From positions 3,946,001 to 4,010,000 of the forward strand of contig CALZFC010000019.1 of NCBI GenBank assembly GCA_945643635.1: a DNA stretch of 64,000 nucleotides. The letters run 5' to 3'. The notes under the pieces were generated by a model. The model searched no databases, was not told the DNA's origin, and saw only the letters and a program-made list of their open reading frames with translations. Below, piece after piece: positions 1-10,114 of the stretch (positions within the stretch are counted from its first letter, which is position 1; each line of letters starts with the position of its first letter). Source of the DNA: Allodiplogaster sudhausi (Eukaryota > Nematoda > Chromadorea > Rhabditida > Diplogasteridae). Made by a program: the position numbers and the translations under genes.

Positions 1-1400
1 AGAAAAGTGCTTTATTTCGTTTCGAAAATAAATCAACTGCTTTCTTACAGAAATAAAAGTTTCCTTAAAGAAAACATACCGTGAAGATCTTCCACCAGCG
101 TACTGCTGGTGCTTCCTTAGCCTCTTCGCTACAACTCGCGGTGCTCCAAAGATGCTAATGCTAAACTAAGAAAGGAAAATAATCCAAAATAAATACTCAT
201 TAGAAAAAAGAGGGTTTGTTTCAAAGAAAATAAACATGTGCTTTAAGTTCTGTTAAAGACAATATACCGTGGGGATCCTCTACCAGCGTACTGCTCCTTC
301 TCTTCCTGCCTCGGAGAACTCGCGGTCCTGCAAAGATGAAAAAGCTGAATTACAAAAGGAACATAATCTAAAATAACTACTCATTAGAAGAAAGGGGCTT
401 TCTATCGAAGAAAAAACATCTACCTAAAGTTCCCTTATAAAAAAAAATTACAGTAGTGACAATCACCACCGTGCTTCAGCTTCACTATCTGCCTACCAAC
501 AACCAGCGGAACTGCAAAGAAATAAAAGCTGAATTACGGATAGAAAATATTCTTAAATAACAATTCTTTAGAAAAGTGCTTTGTATTAGATGTGTTTCTA
601 AAAAACATTTTCATCCAATTCCCATAAAGAAAATATGCCCACCACAGTGATCGTCCACCACTGTTCACAAAAGAATAGAATAATATTCACAAAATACTCT
701 TTCTAAGATTCAGCCAAAAACTTTTGTTTCGAAAGAAACCTGAAAAAAAAAATCGGCTACAAGTCAACTCTAGGAAACATAACTAACGCAGTTATCGACC
801 AGTCCCGTACTCCTCGCTCCCCTCTGCTTCTTCACAACTCGAGCAACCCGATGTGGAAGCTGAATTATGGGAGAATATTATCTACAATATCTACCCTTTT
901 TAAAGAATCAGTAATTAATGTGTTTCTAAAAAAACACTTGCATCCATTCCCATCCATTTAAAAAGAGATTCCATTTCATCAAAAAACATTTCCACAAAGA
1001 AATTATGCATACCGTCGTAGTCGCTCCTGCTGATTCGCTGCAACCGAGCGAGCCGTAGCAGACACGTGAAAATAAAAATATTTGTGAAGAAAGCAAAGTT
1101 GAGTAATACTATTTTATGAAAATTTTCATAGAATCGAACCTTAAATGCGCCGAGTCGCTAATGTTTCGCGGAGGGCCTCTTGTGCGTGAAAACCTGCAAC
1201 GGAAAAGTTGTCTGTGTTGATAATAACGTCTCAAGCCAAAGGAAAAAATCTAATGTAAAAACAATCTGAATATTGAATAAAACAGAACATGATAATACCT
1301 GACGTCGCTTCTAGCGCGAGAGACCCCGGCAGGGACTCTCCTTCATGCGGCAGGAGGCGTAGGCTGAAAGTAAGTAAGAAATTCAAGAGAACCAATTAAA
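1..1400 (-). repeat. Degenerate tandem array of exon-like modules (about 180-bp spacing)
   Basis: Similar GC-rich blocks of about 60 bp recur in AT-rich DNA near 78-140, 264-325, 447-510, 636-660, 781-860 and 1004-1055, with a less similar block near 1297-1361. Read on the minus strand several are bounded by an AG (for example CTTTGCAG) and a GT (GTATGT, GTATAT, GTATGC), so they resemble small exons in a repeated intron-exon unit. Block lengths differ modulo three (64 and 60 bases for the first two) and the predicted peptides diverge. They could be a decayed multi-exon gene, a repeated non-coding unit, or part of a gene continuing left of the window. Coding function is not supported. Confidence 0.5.
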
Positions 1401-1465
1401 GCATTATCATTTATGGTTGGCAGCGACATAATCCATCTTCCTGAGAAAATTCGCTACAGAAAATC

Positions 1466-1575
1466 AAGTGCGCCAGCATACTATAAGTGCGCCATGGTAC
1501 ACCTCATGCGTCCAAAATGTGTAGTCGGAAAATACAGGTTCGCCAGCGAAACATAAGTGCGCCACGGAACACCGT
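1466..1575. repeat. Imperfect direct repeat, about 62-bp spacing
   Basis: Two diverged copies of a GC-rich block sharing the core ATAAGTGCGCCA and flanking CGCCAGC. The copies start near 1468 and 1530. No coding frame supports them. Confidence 0.5.
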
Positions 1576-1638
1576 ATGCTTCGCCGAGATGCCAGTTGTA
1601 AACCACTCATTTTAATGGTATGCTAGCTGGGGAAAATG

Positions 1639-1729
1639 TATGCCGACACATACGCGTTTCACTACCGGACGCAAACCGCCATGAAATATATGCCGACACA
1701 TACGCGTTTCACTACCGGACGCAAACCGC
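1639..1729. repeat. Exact 41-bp direct duplication
   Basis: Bases 1639-1679 and 1689-1729 are identical, starting TATGCCGACACATACGCG and ending GCAAACCGC, with a 9-bp spacer. Exact identity suggests a recent local duplication. Confidence 0.85.
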
Positions 1730-2970
1730 AAATTTAAAATTCTCCAACAAAATTCTTACTTTACAATGAAAGGTTTCGAAGCAAGGATCTTGTCAAGTTT
1801 CCAGGATCACGTTGCTTAAACCTATCGTACTATCTGAGCGGCCACTTCGTGTTAGGAGTTAACGACTTTAAATCTCCTTAAAGTGTCTGTTTCAGGGATT
1901 CAGTAGTACGATCAACATAATTGCGCTAACCTGGCTATCCTGCGCTTCGGGCTGCCAATTGGCCGTCGTTGTCGTCAGCTCTTACTACATCTTAAGCGAA
2001 ATCAATAAGGCATCATCTCCTTTCCATGCTTATCGTCCTTTATTTTATGGCAAAATATAATCTTTTCCGCGCTTCGTTTCGTCCTAAAGGACCACGAAAC
2101 GCAAGCGCAAGTTATTTGAGTTTTCTTGATCATTGTTGTCGCCTCTCTCTAAATCATATAGTCTCTCTGGCTTTTCTATCAACAAGATGCCCATTCAAGC
2201 TTGATTTTATGGCTCCTTTAATTAATCATTCATTTATTTTCTTCTAATTTTAAAGCGCTTCCAGTTGCGCAAGCAGTGCAACTGGAAGCGCTTTAAAATT
2301 AGAGCCAGTATGGCGAATCTACAATTCCAGCTCTTCCTCACGCTCGTTCTTCAGGTCCGCGTGTTATGGGTTCCGTCCTGAACGTGCGTTTCCCACTCTA
2401 AAATTATTTTGTCTCGCCATTTTTGATGAAAAATGCGGTTGAATTCAAAATAATTTATTATTTTTTCTCCTTTAAGCTCGTGATCTTCATATACTTGCCC
2501 GAGGTGATCGCAGCCGTCTTTCCTCTCCTGAACATGAAGGTTTTTCATTTTCCTCCTTTGTTTGTCCGGTTAATCAAAATAAATATTGCTACTGTCGTAA
2601 TCCTTTCTCATTTGGGAGGGTAGCGTATAATAAAATGATTTACATTCACTTGCATATATCGAACCAAATGGACAGAAAACCCAAAAGAAATATTCCTTTG
2701 CATAATTCTACAGATCAATATTCCGCCGGGTACCCTCTCGATGCTCCCTCAATTGTCCCCAGCCTTTGATGGACTAGTAGTCGTCATCATTGTCAAAGCG
2801 TACAAGTTAGCATTGTTTATATATATTACGGCGATTTAGCACACTATCTTTTTCATATGAGGAAATGGGGACGGTTCCAAAAATAATGTATTTTTAGTAC
2901 ATCATCACTCTCTGGTGCTGTTTCGAATTTAAAACAAATCTTCACTAGTTAGAAGAAAAATCTTCACTAG
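1730..2970. other. No supported gene
   Basis: AT-rich DNA with short unsupported open frames only. A plus-strand ATG near 2310 starts a hydrophobic 15-residue stretch, but it runs into a stop and no following exon was found. The perfect hairpin at 2244-2302 is listed separately. Confidence 0.5.
2244..2302. repeat. Perfect 25-bp inverted repeat with 9-base loop
   Basis: Arm 2244-2268 (starts CTAATTTTAAAGCGC, ends CAGTTGC) is the exact reverse complement of 2278-2302. The loop is 2269-2277. The stem could be the end of a mobile element, a transcribed hairpin, or a chance palindrome kept by recent duplication. Confidence 0.85.
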
Positions 2971-3192
2971 TTAAAAGAAAAAATACAGTTTATGTTCAGG
3001 AATGTAGTGCTCGGCTGGATGCGAATCTTTCTCAAACGCAGAAGAGATGTTACTGTCGCTCCATCGAGAGCTTTCGCCTTGACGAACGATGTCGCTCTTG
3101 GCATTGCGAGCATTCAGAAATATTCGATTGCTTAAGATGAAACAGAGTGCAAAATGACAGAAAGTGAACGCGCTTATGGTTAGTAAGTACAT
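2971..3192 (-). CDS. Possible small secreted or membrane protein (73 aa)
   Basis: Uninterrupted minus-strand frame from an ATG at 3192 to a stop at 2971. Residues 1-20 are hydrophobic (YLLTISAFTFCHFALCF) and resemble a signal peptide or anchor. The rest is polar and rich in Ser and Asp, with no recognised domain. The base composition is not microsatellite-like, which makes it better than the many CT-repeat frames nearby. No promoter or acceptor site was recognised and the family is unknown, so this may be a chance frame. Confidence 0.3.
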   Translation of the reverse strand: MYLLTISAFTFCHFALCFILSNRIFLNARNAKSDIVRQGESSRWSDSNISSAFEKDSHPAEHYIPEHKLYFFF

Positions 3193-3671
3193 CTTTACAT
3201 GACTCAATATTTCGATAAACTAAACGATTATCTGGAAAATCATTTCAACTAATAACGTTAGTGTTCACACGAATTGATGAAGTTTTCATGTCGTTCAAAT
3301 ATTTGCTCACCAACGGAATTTGGTAAGGAAATCATGATATTCAATTATTGCATATTATGTAAATATATGTTTATGGCATATTAATTCAGATTAATATAAA
3401 TACCGCCAATTTAGCTTCCGGCACGGATATACAAATAATTTAATTTTGGTACTAAGGGAGCAAATTCAACGTGTTTGCATTAGGAGTCTATAGAAAAGAA
3501 AAGAAATTACATACATATCATATTGACTTATGCAGAAAAAACAAACTATTTAAGGTTAGTACTAAAAACAAAATAAAGTGAAGCACGAGTATCGAGGTCC
3601 AACATTAATCTATCTTATCATATGTTTCCCCCGATGAACCCTTCCAGTTGCACATTTACAATGTGTGGCTA
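3193..3671. other. No supported gene
   Basis: AT-rich sequence between the small candidate frame and the 3' end of the next minus-strand gene. It probably includes that gene's 3' untranslated region. Confidence 0.5.
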
Positions 3672-5655
3672 TTAACCAATCGCATATTTATATGAACTGT
3701 GCCTGCTTGATGATTCAAGGAAGTGCTCAAGGTAGGAGGGGCGGGGCCAGAAGGAGCTAGAGGGGCGGGGCCATGAACGGCTGAAGGGCGGCGCCAAGAG
3801 AGACTGGATGGGCGGGGTCTGATTTGGCTGGAGGACGGCGAGCAGAAGGCGACGGTGCTGAATGGAGTTGGCCAGATAGATGACGTCATCTAGGATGAGG
3901 AATGCGGGATGAGCATCGGCCAGAGTGAGAGCCAGCGAGGAGGGCGAGACCGAGAAGACCGCGTGGAGCATCGCCGCCAGCAGACGCCACGCCAGGTCAA
4001 TCTGCACAGCACAGGTCAATACTTCTGGTCAACAAACTATTCATTCATATTCATTACTCGAAGCAGACCTTCGTGTGCTGCGGTCCGAAGCGGGAGAGAA
4101 AGGCAGAGGCGTACGAGATCAGCTGGTTCATATTCCGCAGATTCGTCGCGGCCACCTCTTCCCACTCCTCCCGCGAAACTCCCGGAACTCCCTGAAGGAG
4201 TTGAGAAATTATTATCATTTACAATTTAATCTATTGTTGTATTGATCTAATGTACTATTTAAATATATATTAATATTCCTTGCAATTAATAATAACAATA
4301 AATGCAATGAAGGCAAACTTCGTCGTTGGCAAGGCGGTGAAGGGCGGTCGGGTCATCCTTTCCGATCAAGGAAATCTGCCTGCCGATGAGACGGAAATCA
4401 TAGGGGAAGAGACGGGCGAGACCGAGGGGCCAGAGGGAGAGAGCGGCAGAGACAAGGCCAGGCCAGCGAAGACGAGCCATCGAGGACAGGGCCGACAGGG
4501 AGCAGCACGCATCAGGCAGGCCGGACAGGGCTGAGGAGAGCTCCCTGAAAAGAAGGAGAGATTGGGGAGAGGAAGAGATGCAGAGAAAGAGGGGAGGAAG
4601 AGAGGAAGCTAAAGAAAGAGGGGAGGAAGAGAAGCAGGGAAAGAAAGAGGGGAGAAAGATGTAAGGAAACGGAGACTTCTTGAAGTCCGCCAACTCCGCC
4701 AAGTCCCTGGCCGACCAGACCGCGTCCTTGCTCATGATTCCCTGCAGCGTGGCAATCCTCTCCGAGCTGCGACTCCGGAGTGTCGGAGTCGGTTTCGGCT
4801 CCTCGGGGAGACTCGGCTGGTTCACCGGCACCGGAGCTCCGCCCTGACAGTAAACTAATTGGCAAATTGTTAATTTGCCATGTTGAGATCTTTCGTTGGA
4901 AGATCAGACATTTGTAAAATACCGAAAATATTGTACTTATTTTGCCCAGCGTAAAATTTTTTCCCATTATCCACGTCACTGCCAACTTTATATTTTACCC
5001 TTGCCTTCTCCATTCCCCGATATGTCCCAACTCTCCCTCCATGCCCTCTTCACTTCTGCTTCAGTCACATCCTCGTTCTCTCCCTTCCCTCTTCTCTTCT
5101 ATTTCACTCACATCCTCGTTCCCTCCGATTTCCTCATCCCCCGTCATTCGCACGAAAAGTGGCTTCCCCCGCATGCGGAATCCGTCCAGTTTTCCCGCCA
5201 CTTCCTCGGCGTCTTCTTTCTTGTAAAGTCTCACGATCCTGCAATGATAGAATCCCCTTGACAGAGAAGTGGACGGGTGGGCGAAGCCTAACCATCTGCG
5301 ATTGGAGATGGTGATGTCTCCGATGGGAAGCGAGGCGTGGACGTGGTGGGAGATGAGCTGGCGGACGAGATGAGCTTGAGTGGTGCCGATTCGGGGGACG
5401 TTGCTGAAGACGACTCCGAAGTGGCAGAGAGTTTGCGAGGAAAGGAGACGCGCCATCGACGGGTGCTCCTGCAATTTTATTGTTTCTTTTTAATATTTCT
5501 AAAATTGTAATTCTTTCTTTATTTCTGAAAGCCAAAGAAGAAAAACCAACAGCGCTGCGCTGCGCGATGTCTTGTCTGAGCTTGGCGTCCTCGTAGACTT
5601 TTGACCAGAAGTTCCATCCGCTGTCGTTGGCAGCAAAGAAAGGGTCTGCGGCCAT
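3672..5655 (-). CDS. Unknown protein with RRM-like segment (about 435 aa, 6 exons)
   Basis: Proposed exons: 5655-5551, 5468-5112, 4843-4677, 4544-4319, 4191-4069, 4001-3672. Phases fit throughout, giving 436 codons with stop. The N-terminus begins MAADPFFAANDSGWNFW. Residues about 110-150 (RIVRLYKKEDAEEVAGKLDG then GKPLFVRM) resemble the second half of an RNA-recognition motif. The middle and C-terminal parts are Leu/Ala-rich and helical (EEWEEVAATNLRNMNQLIS; ILDDVIYLANS). No complete family match was recognised. The final exon ends in a Pro/Arg-rich stretch over a GC-rich imperfect repeat (3740-3830), so the true C-terminus may be shorter. Several donors are non-consensus (GTTGGT, GTCTCC, GTTTGC), but each restores frame. 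Function is not assigned; an RNA-related role is only an inference. Confidence 0.6.
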
Positions 5656-7080
5656 TGGAGAGGGAGAAGAGAGCAGGGAGAGCAGCAGAGAAAGCAGCCA
5701 GCCTGAGAGAACTCTGAGGAATGTAATGAGGTTCTGAGAAGATCGCTCTTCAAATCAACTCAGGGAGATTAAAATGATTTGAGTGTCACTAGAATTGTAC
5801 TTCTGTTGTTATTTAATTGACTTCAACTTTATTTTTATTTTAAACATGTACATTTCTTCCATGTGAAGTTAAATTTCACAATTTCTCAGATTTCTGACAA
5901 TTAGTTTTTCTAATTGTAAAAAAAAAAACTGAACTGTATATCCACCGGAATATTGTAATGTACTTTTACTGGTTACGTCAATAGTACAGAGTTGACGAAG
6001 TTGGCGCAACTTTCACAAATTTGCATAATTTCACTCGTAATACTGATGGAAAGAATCTCCCTGCTTTCCGGGGGATACGAAGAGACAATTTCCTCGCGCT
6101 CTTCGCACGAATATAAATACAGAGTGCCGGCCGGGGATCGAAGAAAAGAAGAGAAATCGCTAGTAGTACTCAGAATTTGATAGAGATCTTTTTAGCACTA
6201 CTTGTTATTTCTCTAATTTTATTCGATCCGTAACCGGAAGTCAGACATACTGGATTTATAATAGTGCGAAGAGCGCGAAGAAAAGATTTCTAATCCCCCC
6301 GGAATACAAGGGAAACAAGGGTAATGATTATTTTCTGATCTTTATGCATGCTTTCTTTCAGTTTCGTTCCTCGAGAGAAAGATTACAAGATCCATTTCCT
6401 TTCACTGCCGTAAATGTTCTTTTTTTATCGAATCATCATATTCAAGTGTTTGCTTATTATTAAATTTTACGTGATAAAGAAAAAAATGTATTACAGCATT
6501 TTTTTTTTTTTTCACACGCTGGTTTTTGTTGTTTGTAATTTGAACAACTAAATATGCAAAAACTTTGTCTCTCCTTTGCCTCATGTTGCGGCATGATGCA
6601 AGCCAAAAAAAATTACATTTTTTTTTACCTTGATTTTACAATATTGATAGAGAAAAAAACAAAAATATAAGGAATAGTTAGAAAAATTTTATATTTTTAC
6701 TTGCATTTGTTAAAGTTTATACACTAGAGTGCACAGTATAAAAGTGGCTTTCGATAGGGGCTTTTATTGCACACATTCTGGAATTCATTTTTTTTTAAAC
6801 TTCGCTGCAAGTATTACAACTCCACGCCAATTACTTCTGTCCCTTTAAGGGCTACAATATTTAAGGGAGTTGGTTCCGTTATGCACACCATTTCCTTCAC
6901 GATCGTTTCTTCCTTGCGGCAACGATAACCGTCATACAAATATATACGTTTAAATCGATCGCTTCTCTATTCTCGTTATGCGGTTCATGAATACATAAGC
7001 CCGACCTATTTATTGACTGAATGAAAAAGGGAAGGGCTGGAGTGGGGTTTTGGTGAGGGGCGGAGTCTAAGGCGTAGGCT
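5656..7080. other. Intergenic; short inverted-repeat remnant, no gene
   Basis: AT-rich spacer upstream of the previous gene and downstream of the next. Bases 6150-6215 hold a short inverted repeat with AGAGAAAT ends (GAGAAATCGCTAGTAGTACT paired with AGCACTACTTGTTATTTCTC), related to a larger element at 35253-35514. The minus-strand 3' untranslated region of the next gene lies near 7000-7080, with an AATAAA on the minus strand near 7008. Confidence 0.5.
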
Positions 7081-8348
7081 CTAGCGACCGAGGTAGACCG
7101 AGGCGACGACGCGGCGGATCTCCTCGAGTTTACCCTGAGATAGATTGATAATTCGACATTTCAAAATGACTTTTATTTATTAAGCAATTGTTGCAATTGA
7201 AGATAGCAGCACCTCCGTTCCGTTGCCGACGCGGAGAACGGGGATCTCACTCACATCGATGCCAGTGGCGAGGTTGGAAGCCGAAGAACAGCGGTGGGCG
7301 GGGACGTTGTGAGCAGGGGCCTGCTGCTGGTACACCTGAGCCTGCTGCAGCTGCTGGGCGGGGGCCTGGTACTGGTAACCCTGGCCCTTCTGGAGCTGAT
7401 GGGCGGGGGCCTGGTTCTGGTAACCCTGGGCCTGCTGGAGGTGCTGGGCGGGGGCCTGGTACTGGTAACCCTGACCCTGCTGGAGCTGATGGGCGGGTGC
7501 CTGGTACTGGTAACCCTGGCCCTGCTGGAGCTGATGAGCGGGTGCCTGGTACTGGTATCCCTGGCCCTGCTGGAGCTGATGGGCGGGTACCTGGTACTGG
7601 TATCCCTGGCCCTGCTGGAGCTGCTGAGCAGGGGCCTGGTACTGGTATCCCTGGCCCTGCTGGAGCTGATGGGCAGGAGCCTGGTACTGGTATCCCTGGC
7701 CCTGCTGGAGCTGATGGGCAGGAGCCTGGTACTGGTATCCTTGGCCCTGCTGGAGCTGATGGGCAGGGGCCTGGTACTGGTATCCCTGGCCCTGCTGGAG
7801 CTGATGGGCGGGGGCCTGGTTCTGGTAACCCTGGGCCTGCTGGAGGTGCTGGGCAGGGGCCTGGTAACCCTGGCCCTTCTGGAGCTGCTGGACGGGGGCC
7901 TGGTACTGGTAACCCTGGGCCTGCTGGAGCTGCTGGGCGGGGGCCTGGTACCCCTGAGCCTGCTGAAGGTGCTGGGCGGGCGCCTGCTGCTGGTAGCCCT
8001 GCATCGGGAGCTCCTGGTGATCGTAATAGTAGGCGCGCTTGCCATCGAAGAAGATGCCTGATCATAAGAATAGATCATTATATTTTAGATTAATCTTAAT
8101 TTAATATTTTACAGCGACCAATCAAAACTTCAAACTGCGGTCATCGTCGTAGAAGGCCGGGCGGTTGCCGTATTGGCGCGAGACTTCCTCTGGCGCTTCG
8201 CGGCGGCCATAACCAACGGAAGGCTGCAAAAAAAGGAAAATAATTATTTCTCTACCTAAAATCATTTATTTCCTAAGTAAGTGACGGCGGCGGGTTATCA
8301 AGGAATGAGAGGTGAAGAAAGCAGGCTGACAGCAGAATCGTAGACCAT
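7081..8348 (-). CDS. Tyr/Gln-rich tandem-repeat protein
   Basis: Exons 8223-8136, 8057-7213 and 7134-7081 join in phase. A short first exon 8348-8331 (MVYDSA) is the best guess for the start, giving about 334 aa. After an acidic/Arg-rich lead (SRQYGNRPAFYDDDR, then FFDGKRAYYYDHQELP) comes a block of about 15 copies of a 15-residue unit, typically QYQAPAHQLQQGQGY. A conventional tail follows (GIDVSEIPVLRVGNGTE, then GKLEEIRRVVASVYLGR). Low-complexity YQ/GY repeats are typical of structural or prion-like proteins such as nematode cuticle, eggshell or PQN-type proteins. That is a compositional analogy, not a family match. No clear signal peptide is visible with the chosen start, which is the weakest part of the model. 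A TATA box lies 67 bases upstream. Confidence 0.7.
7316..7990 (-). repeat. 45-bp coding minisatellite, about 15 units
   Basis: Near-identical 45-bp units run through the large exon of the YQ-rich gene. Variants include AQQ, AHQ, AQH and one V for A. Some units lack one or two codons. Because 45 is a multiple of three and the unit has no stop in several frames, four frames or more stay open, including an antisense frame reading Gly/Pro-rich. Confidence 0.9.
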
Positions 8349-8414
8349 CTTCGGAAGAGAGTTGAGAGCGGAGGCGAAAGTCGAGAATGAGATGAAATCC
8401 ACTGGCGCGGGCCT

Positions 8415-8422
8415 CTTTTATA
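8415..8422 (-). promoter_or_regulatory. TATA box of the YQ-rich gene
   Basis: TATAAAAG on the minus strand within GTATAAAAGAGGC, 67 bases upstream of the proposed start. The same TATAAAAGAG core precedes the mucin-like gene at 40162-40169. Confidence 0.7.
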
Positions 8423-9416
8423 CGCGAAAGCTACACTTTCCTTGCACTTCTTACAACTATTTATCTCTATATTTTGCACGCCTTTCAAGCGTCCTCACGT
8501 TATCGAATGCACTTCCAGAAAATTTGTACGAAAAGTTAAGGAGAACTTGCATTTTGGGTGGGACTAGCTTTTCCCCAATTATACAAAATTTTAAGACGCC
8601 ATTACAAATACGCTTTTTAAATTATCCTATTTTCTCGCAAATTTTTTTCATCATAAATTAGCCTAATATGCAAAACAAAAATATATGTGAAAAATCAAGA
8701 AATAACAATGCTGAATTCTTGAGAACAAGATAATGTCGTTCGCACTTACTTACAATTAGTGCTAATTTTTATGTTTAGTAAGAGGGCACGAAAAAAAATG
8801 TGCACGGAAACGTGATTGAAGTTCAATTACGGCAAGAGCGAGGTTTTGATCCTTAAAATAAAAGATGATGAAAACATAATAAATGAAATCGAATCGTTCG
8901 ACTGTGCCGAAAAATGTGTTCCCAAATGCAAGTTAGCTTTTAAAAGACCAGAAATCTACTTTTAATTCAAATATTTATTTGAATTAACTGATATGTATTT
9001 GAATGAAAATCAGAATGGGAGAGCTTTAACAAATTGATGGACCACTGCTGTTTGGATCGAACCCTCCTTCTTGCTCATCTCATACAATTTCTTCTTGTAG
9101 TTTCTTTCATTTAATTCCTTCATTTTTATTAGGCACAACATTTCTTCCGAGCTCGTTTCTCACGTGAATTCAACACGTTTTTGCTTTGATTCAAAAGTTG
9201 CACTTTCAAATGCAATACTTGCTTGAATATGAAATGTTTTAAGCATTCCCAAAATTATTCGAAAATATTGAGATTTTTATATATCGCCAATGACTTTTTT
9301 GCCCACCTTTTACACTCACTCAAATCCGAATACCCCTTTTCTCAGAGATTTAGCATTTTCGGAACATGCAAAGCTTGTAGTTTCTTTATTCTTTCGATGT
9401 GGTGGAGGCTGGATCT
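8423..9416. other. No supported gene
   Basis: AT-rich DNA with short unsupported frames. Nothing resembling a conserved exon was found upstream of the MSP fragments. Confidence 0.5.
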
Positions 9417-9709
9417 TCAGGGGTTGTACTCGATGGGGAGGTTCTTGCGGCGGACCATGCCGTCGCCCTGGAACCACTCGCGGCGGAACTGCTTGGCGGC
9501 GCCCTCCGGGGTGTTGGTCCACTCGATGGTGATGCGATCGTTGTTGGTGTCCTCCTGGAAATAATTTTAAATTACATTTCATTTTTAGTAAATATTTTTT
9601 TTCCTTTTTTGTGATAACAAATCTAAACCTGTCCGTAGGCAAAGGCGTCGCAGGAGACAGCTACGAGGACGGGCTCCTTGGGGTCGACGACGCCGCTGGC
9701 CGGGTCGAC
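9417..9709 (-). pseudogene. Major sperm protein (MSP) 3' fragment, minus strand
   Basis: Two blocks encode the C-terminal part of MSP, the nematode sperm cytoskeletal and signalling protein: 9709-9629 ([20 protein letters not shown] through FAYGQ) and, after an intron with GT/CCAG ends, 9554-9417 ([18 protein letters not shown] through [11 protein letters not shown] and stop). This reading frame is intact. MSP similarity stops abruptly at 9709, with no acceptor there. The part N-terminal to VDPA is missing and is replaced within 40 bases by an oppositely oriented MSP copy. It is therefore a truncated gene, and a functional protein from this locus is unlikely unless an unseen upstream exon is spliced in. 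Confidence 0.85.
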
Positions 9710-9746
9710 ACACAAAGCAATTTTATTTAATTGTTTCTAATTTCAG

Positions 9747-10114
9747 GTGGTCAATACCTCTGCGCGCCGTATCGGATGGGCTTTCAAGACCACGAACATG
9801 AAGCGTCTCGGAGTCGACCCGGCCCTAAGGAGCCCGTCCTCGTTGCTGTCTCGTGTGACGCCTTCGCCTATGGCCAGACAACTAATTAATATACTGACTG
9901 ACCGACTAAGATATTTGGACCGCGTGATTTTTTCCAATTATATTACTAACACAAGCTAAAAAGATAACTTTTGCAGGAGGACACGAACAACGACCGCATC
10001 ACCATCGAGTGGACCAACACCCCGGACGGCGCCGCCAAGCAGTTCCGCCGCGAGTGGTTCCAGGGCGACGGCATGGTCCGCCGCAAGAACCTCCATATCG
10101 AGTACAACCCTTGA
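9747..10114 (+). pseudogene. Major sperm protein (MSP) fragment, plus strand, frameshifted
   Basis: Following TTTCAG, bases 9747-9877 encode [20 protein letters not shown] and continue to VDPA. Compared with the minus copy, about 16 bp are missing after the VDPA codons, which shifts the frame across the [11 protein letters not shown] segment. The intron after GGCCAG begins ACAACT instead of GT, so the donor is lost. The last exon, 9977-10114, remains open ([12 protein letters not shown] to EYNP and stop), with H replacing P in NLPIEYNP. The N-terminal third of MSP is absent. Deletion, dead donor and truncation together make this a pseudogene. Confidence 0.88.

Noticed and set aside
2351..2548. 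Minus-strand frame with KDGCDHLGQVYEDHELK as a Cys-containing domain
   Set aside because: Only one Cys, no flanking exons that fit, and AT-rich tail. A chance frame is as likely.
7188..8093. Collagen-like antisense gene
   Set aside because: The frame exists only because the 45-bp unit lacks stops. The opposite strand has the coherent exon structure, TATA box and in-phase splice sites, and the Gly-X-Y pattern is interrupted in every unit.
9223..9642. Open frames opposite the MSP exon
   Set aside because: They overlap the conserved MSP C-terminal exon in other frames and are shadows of it.
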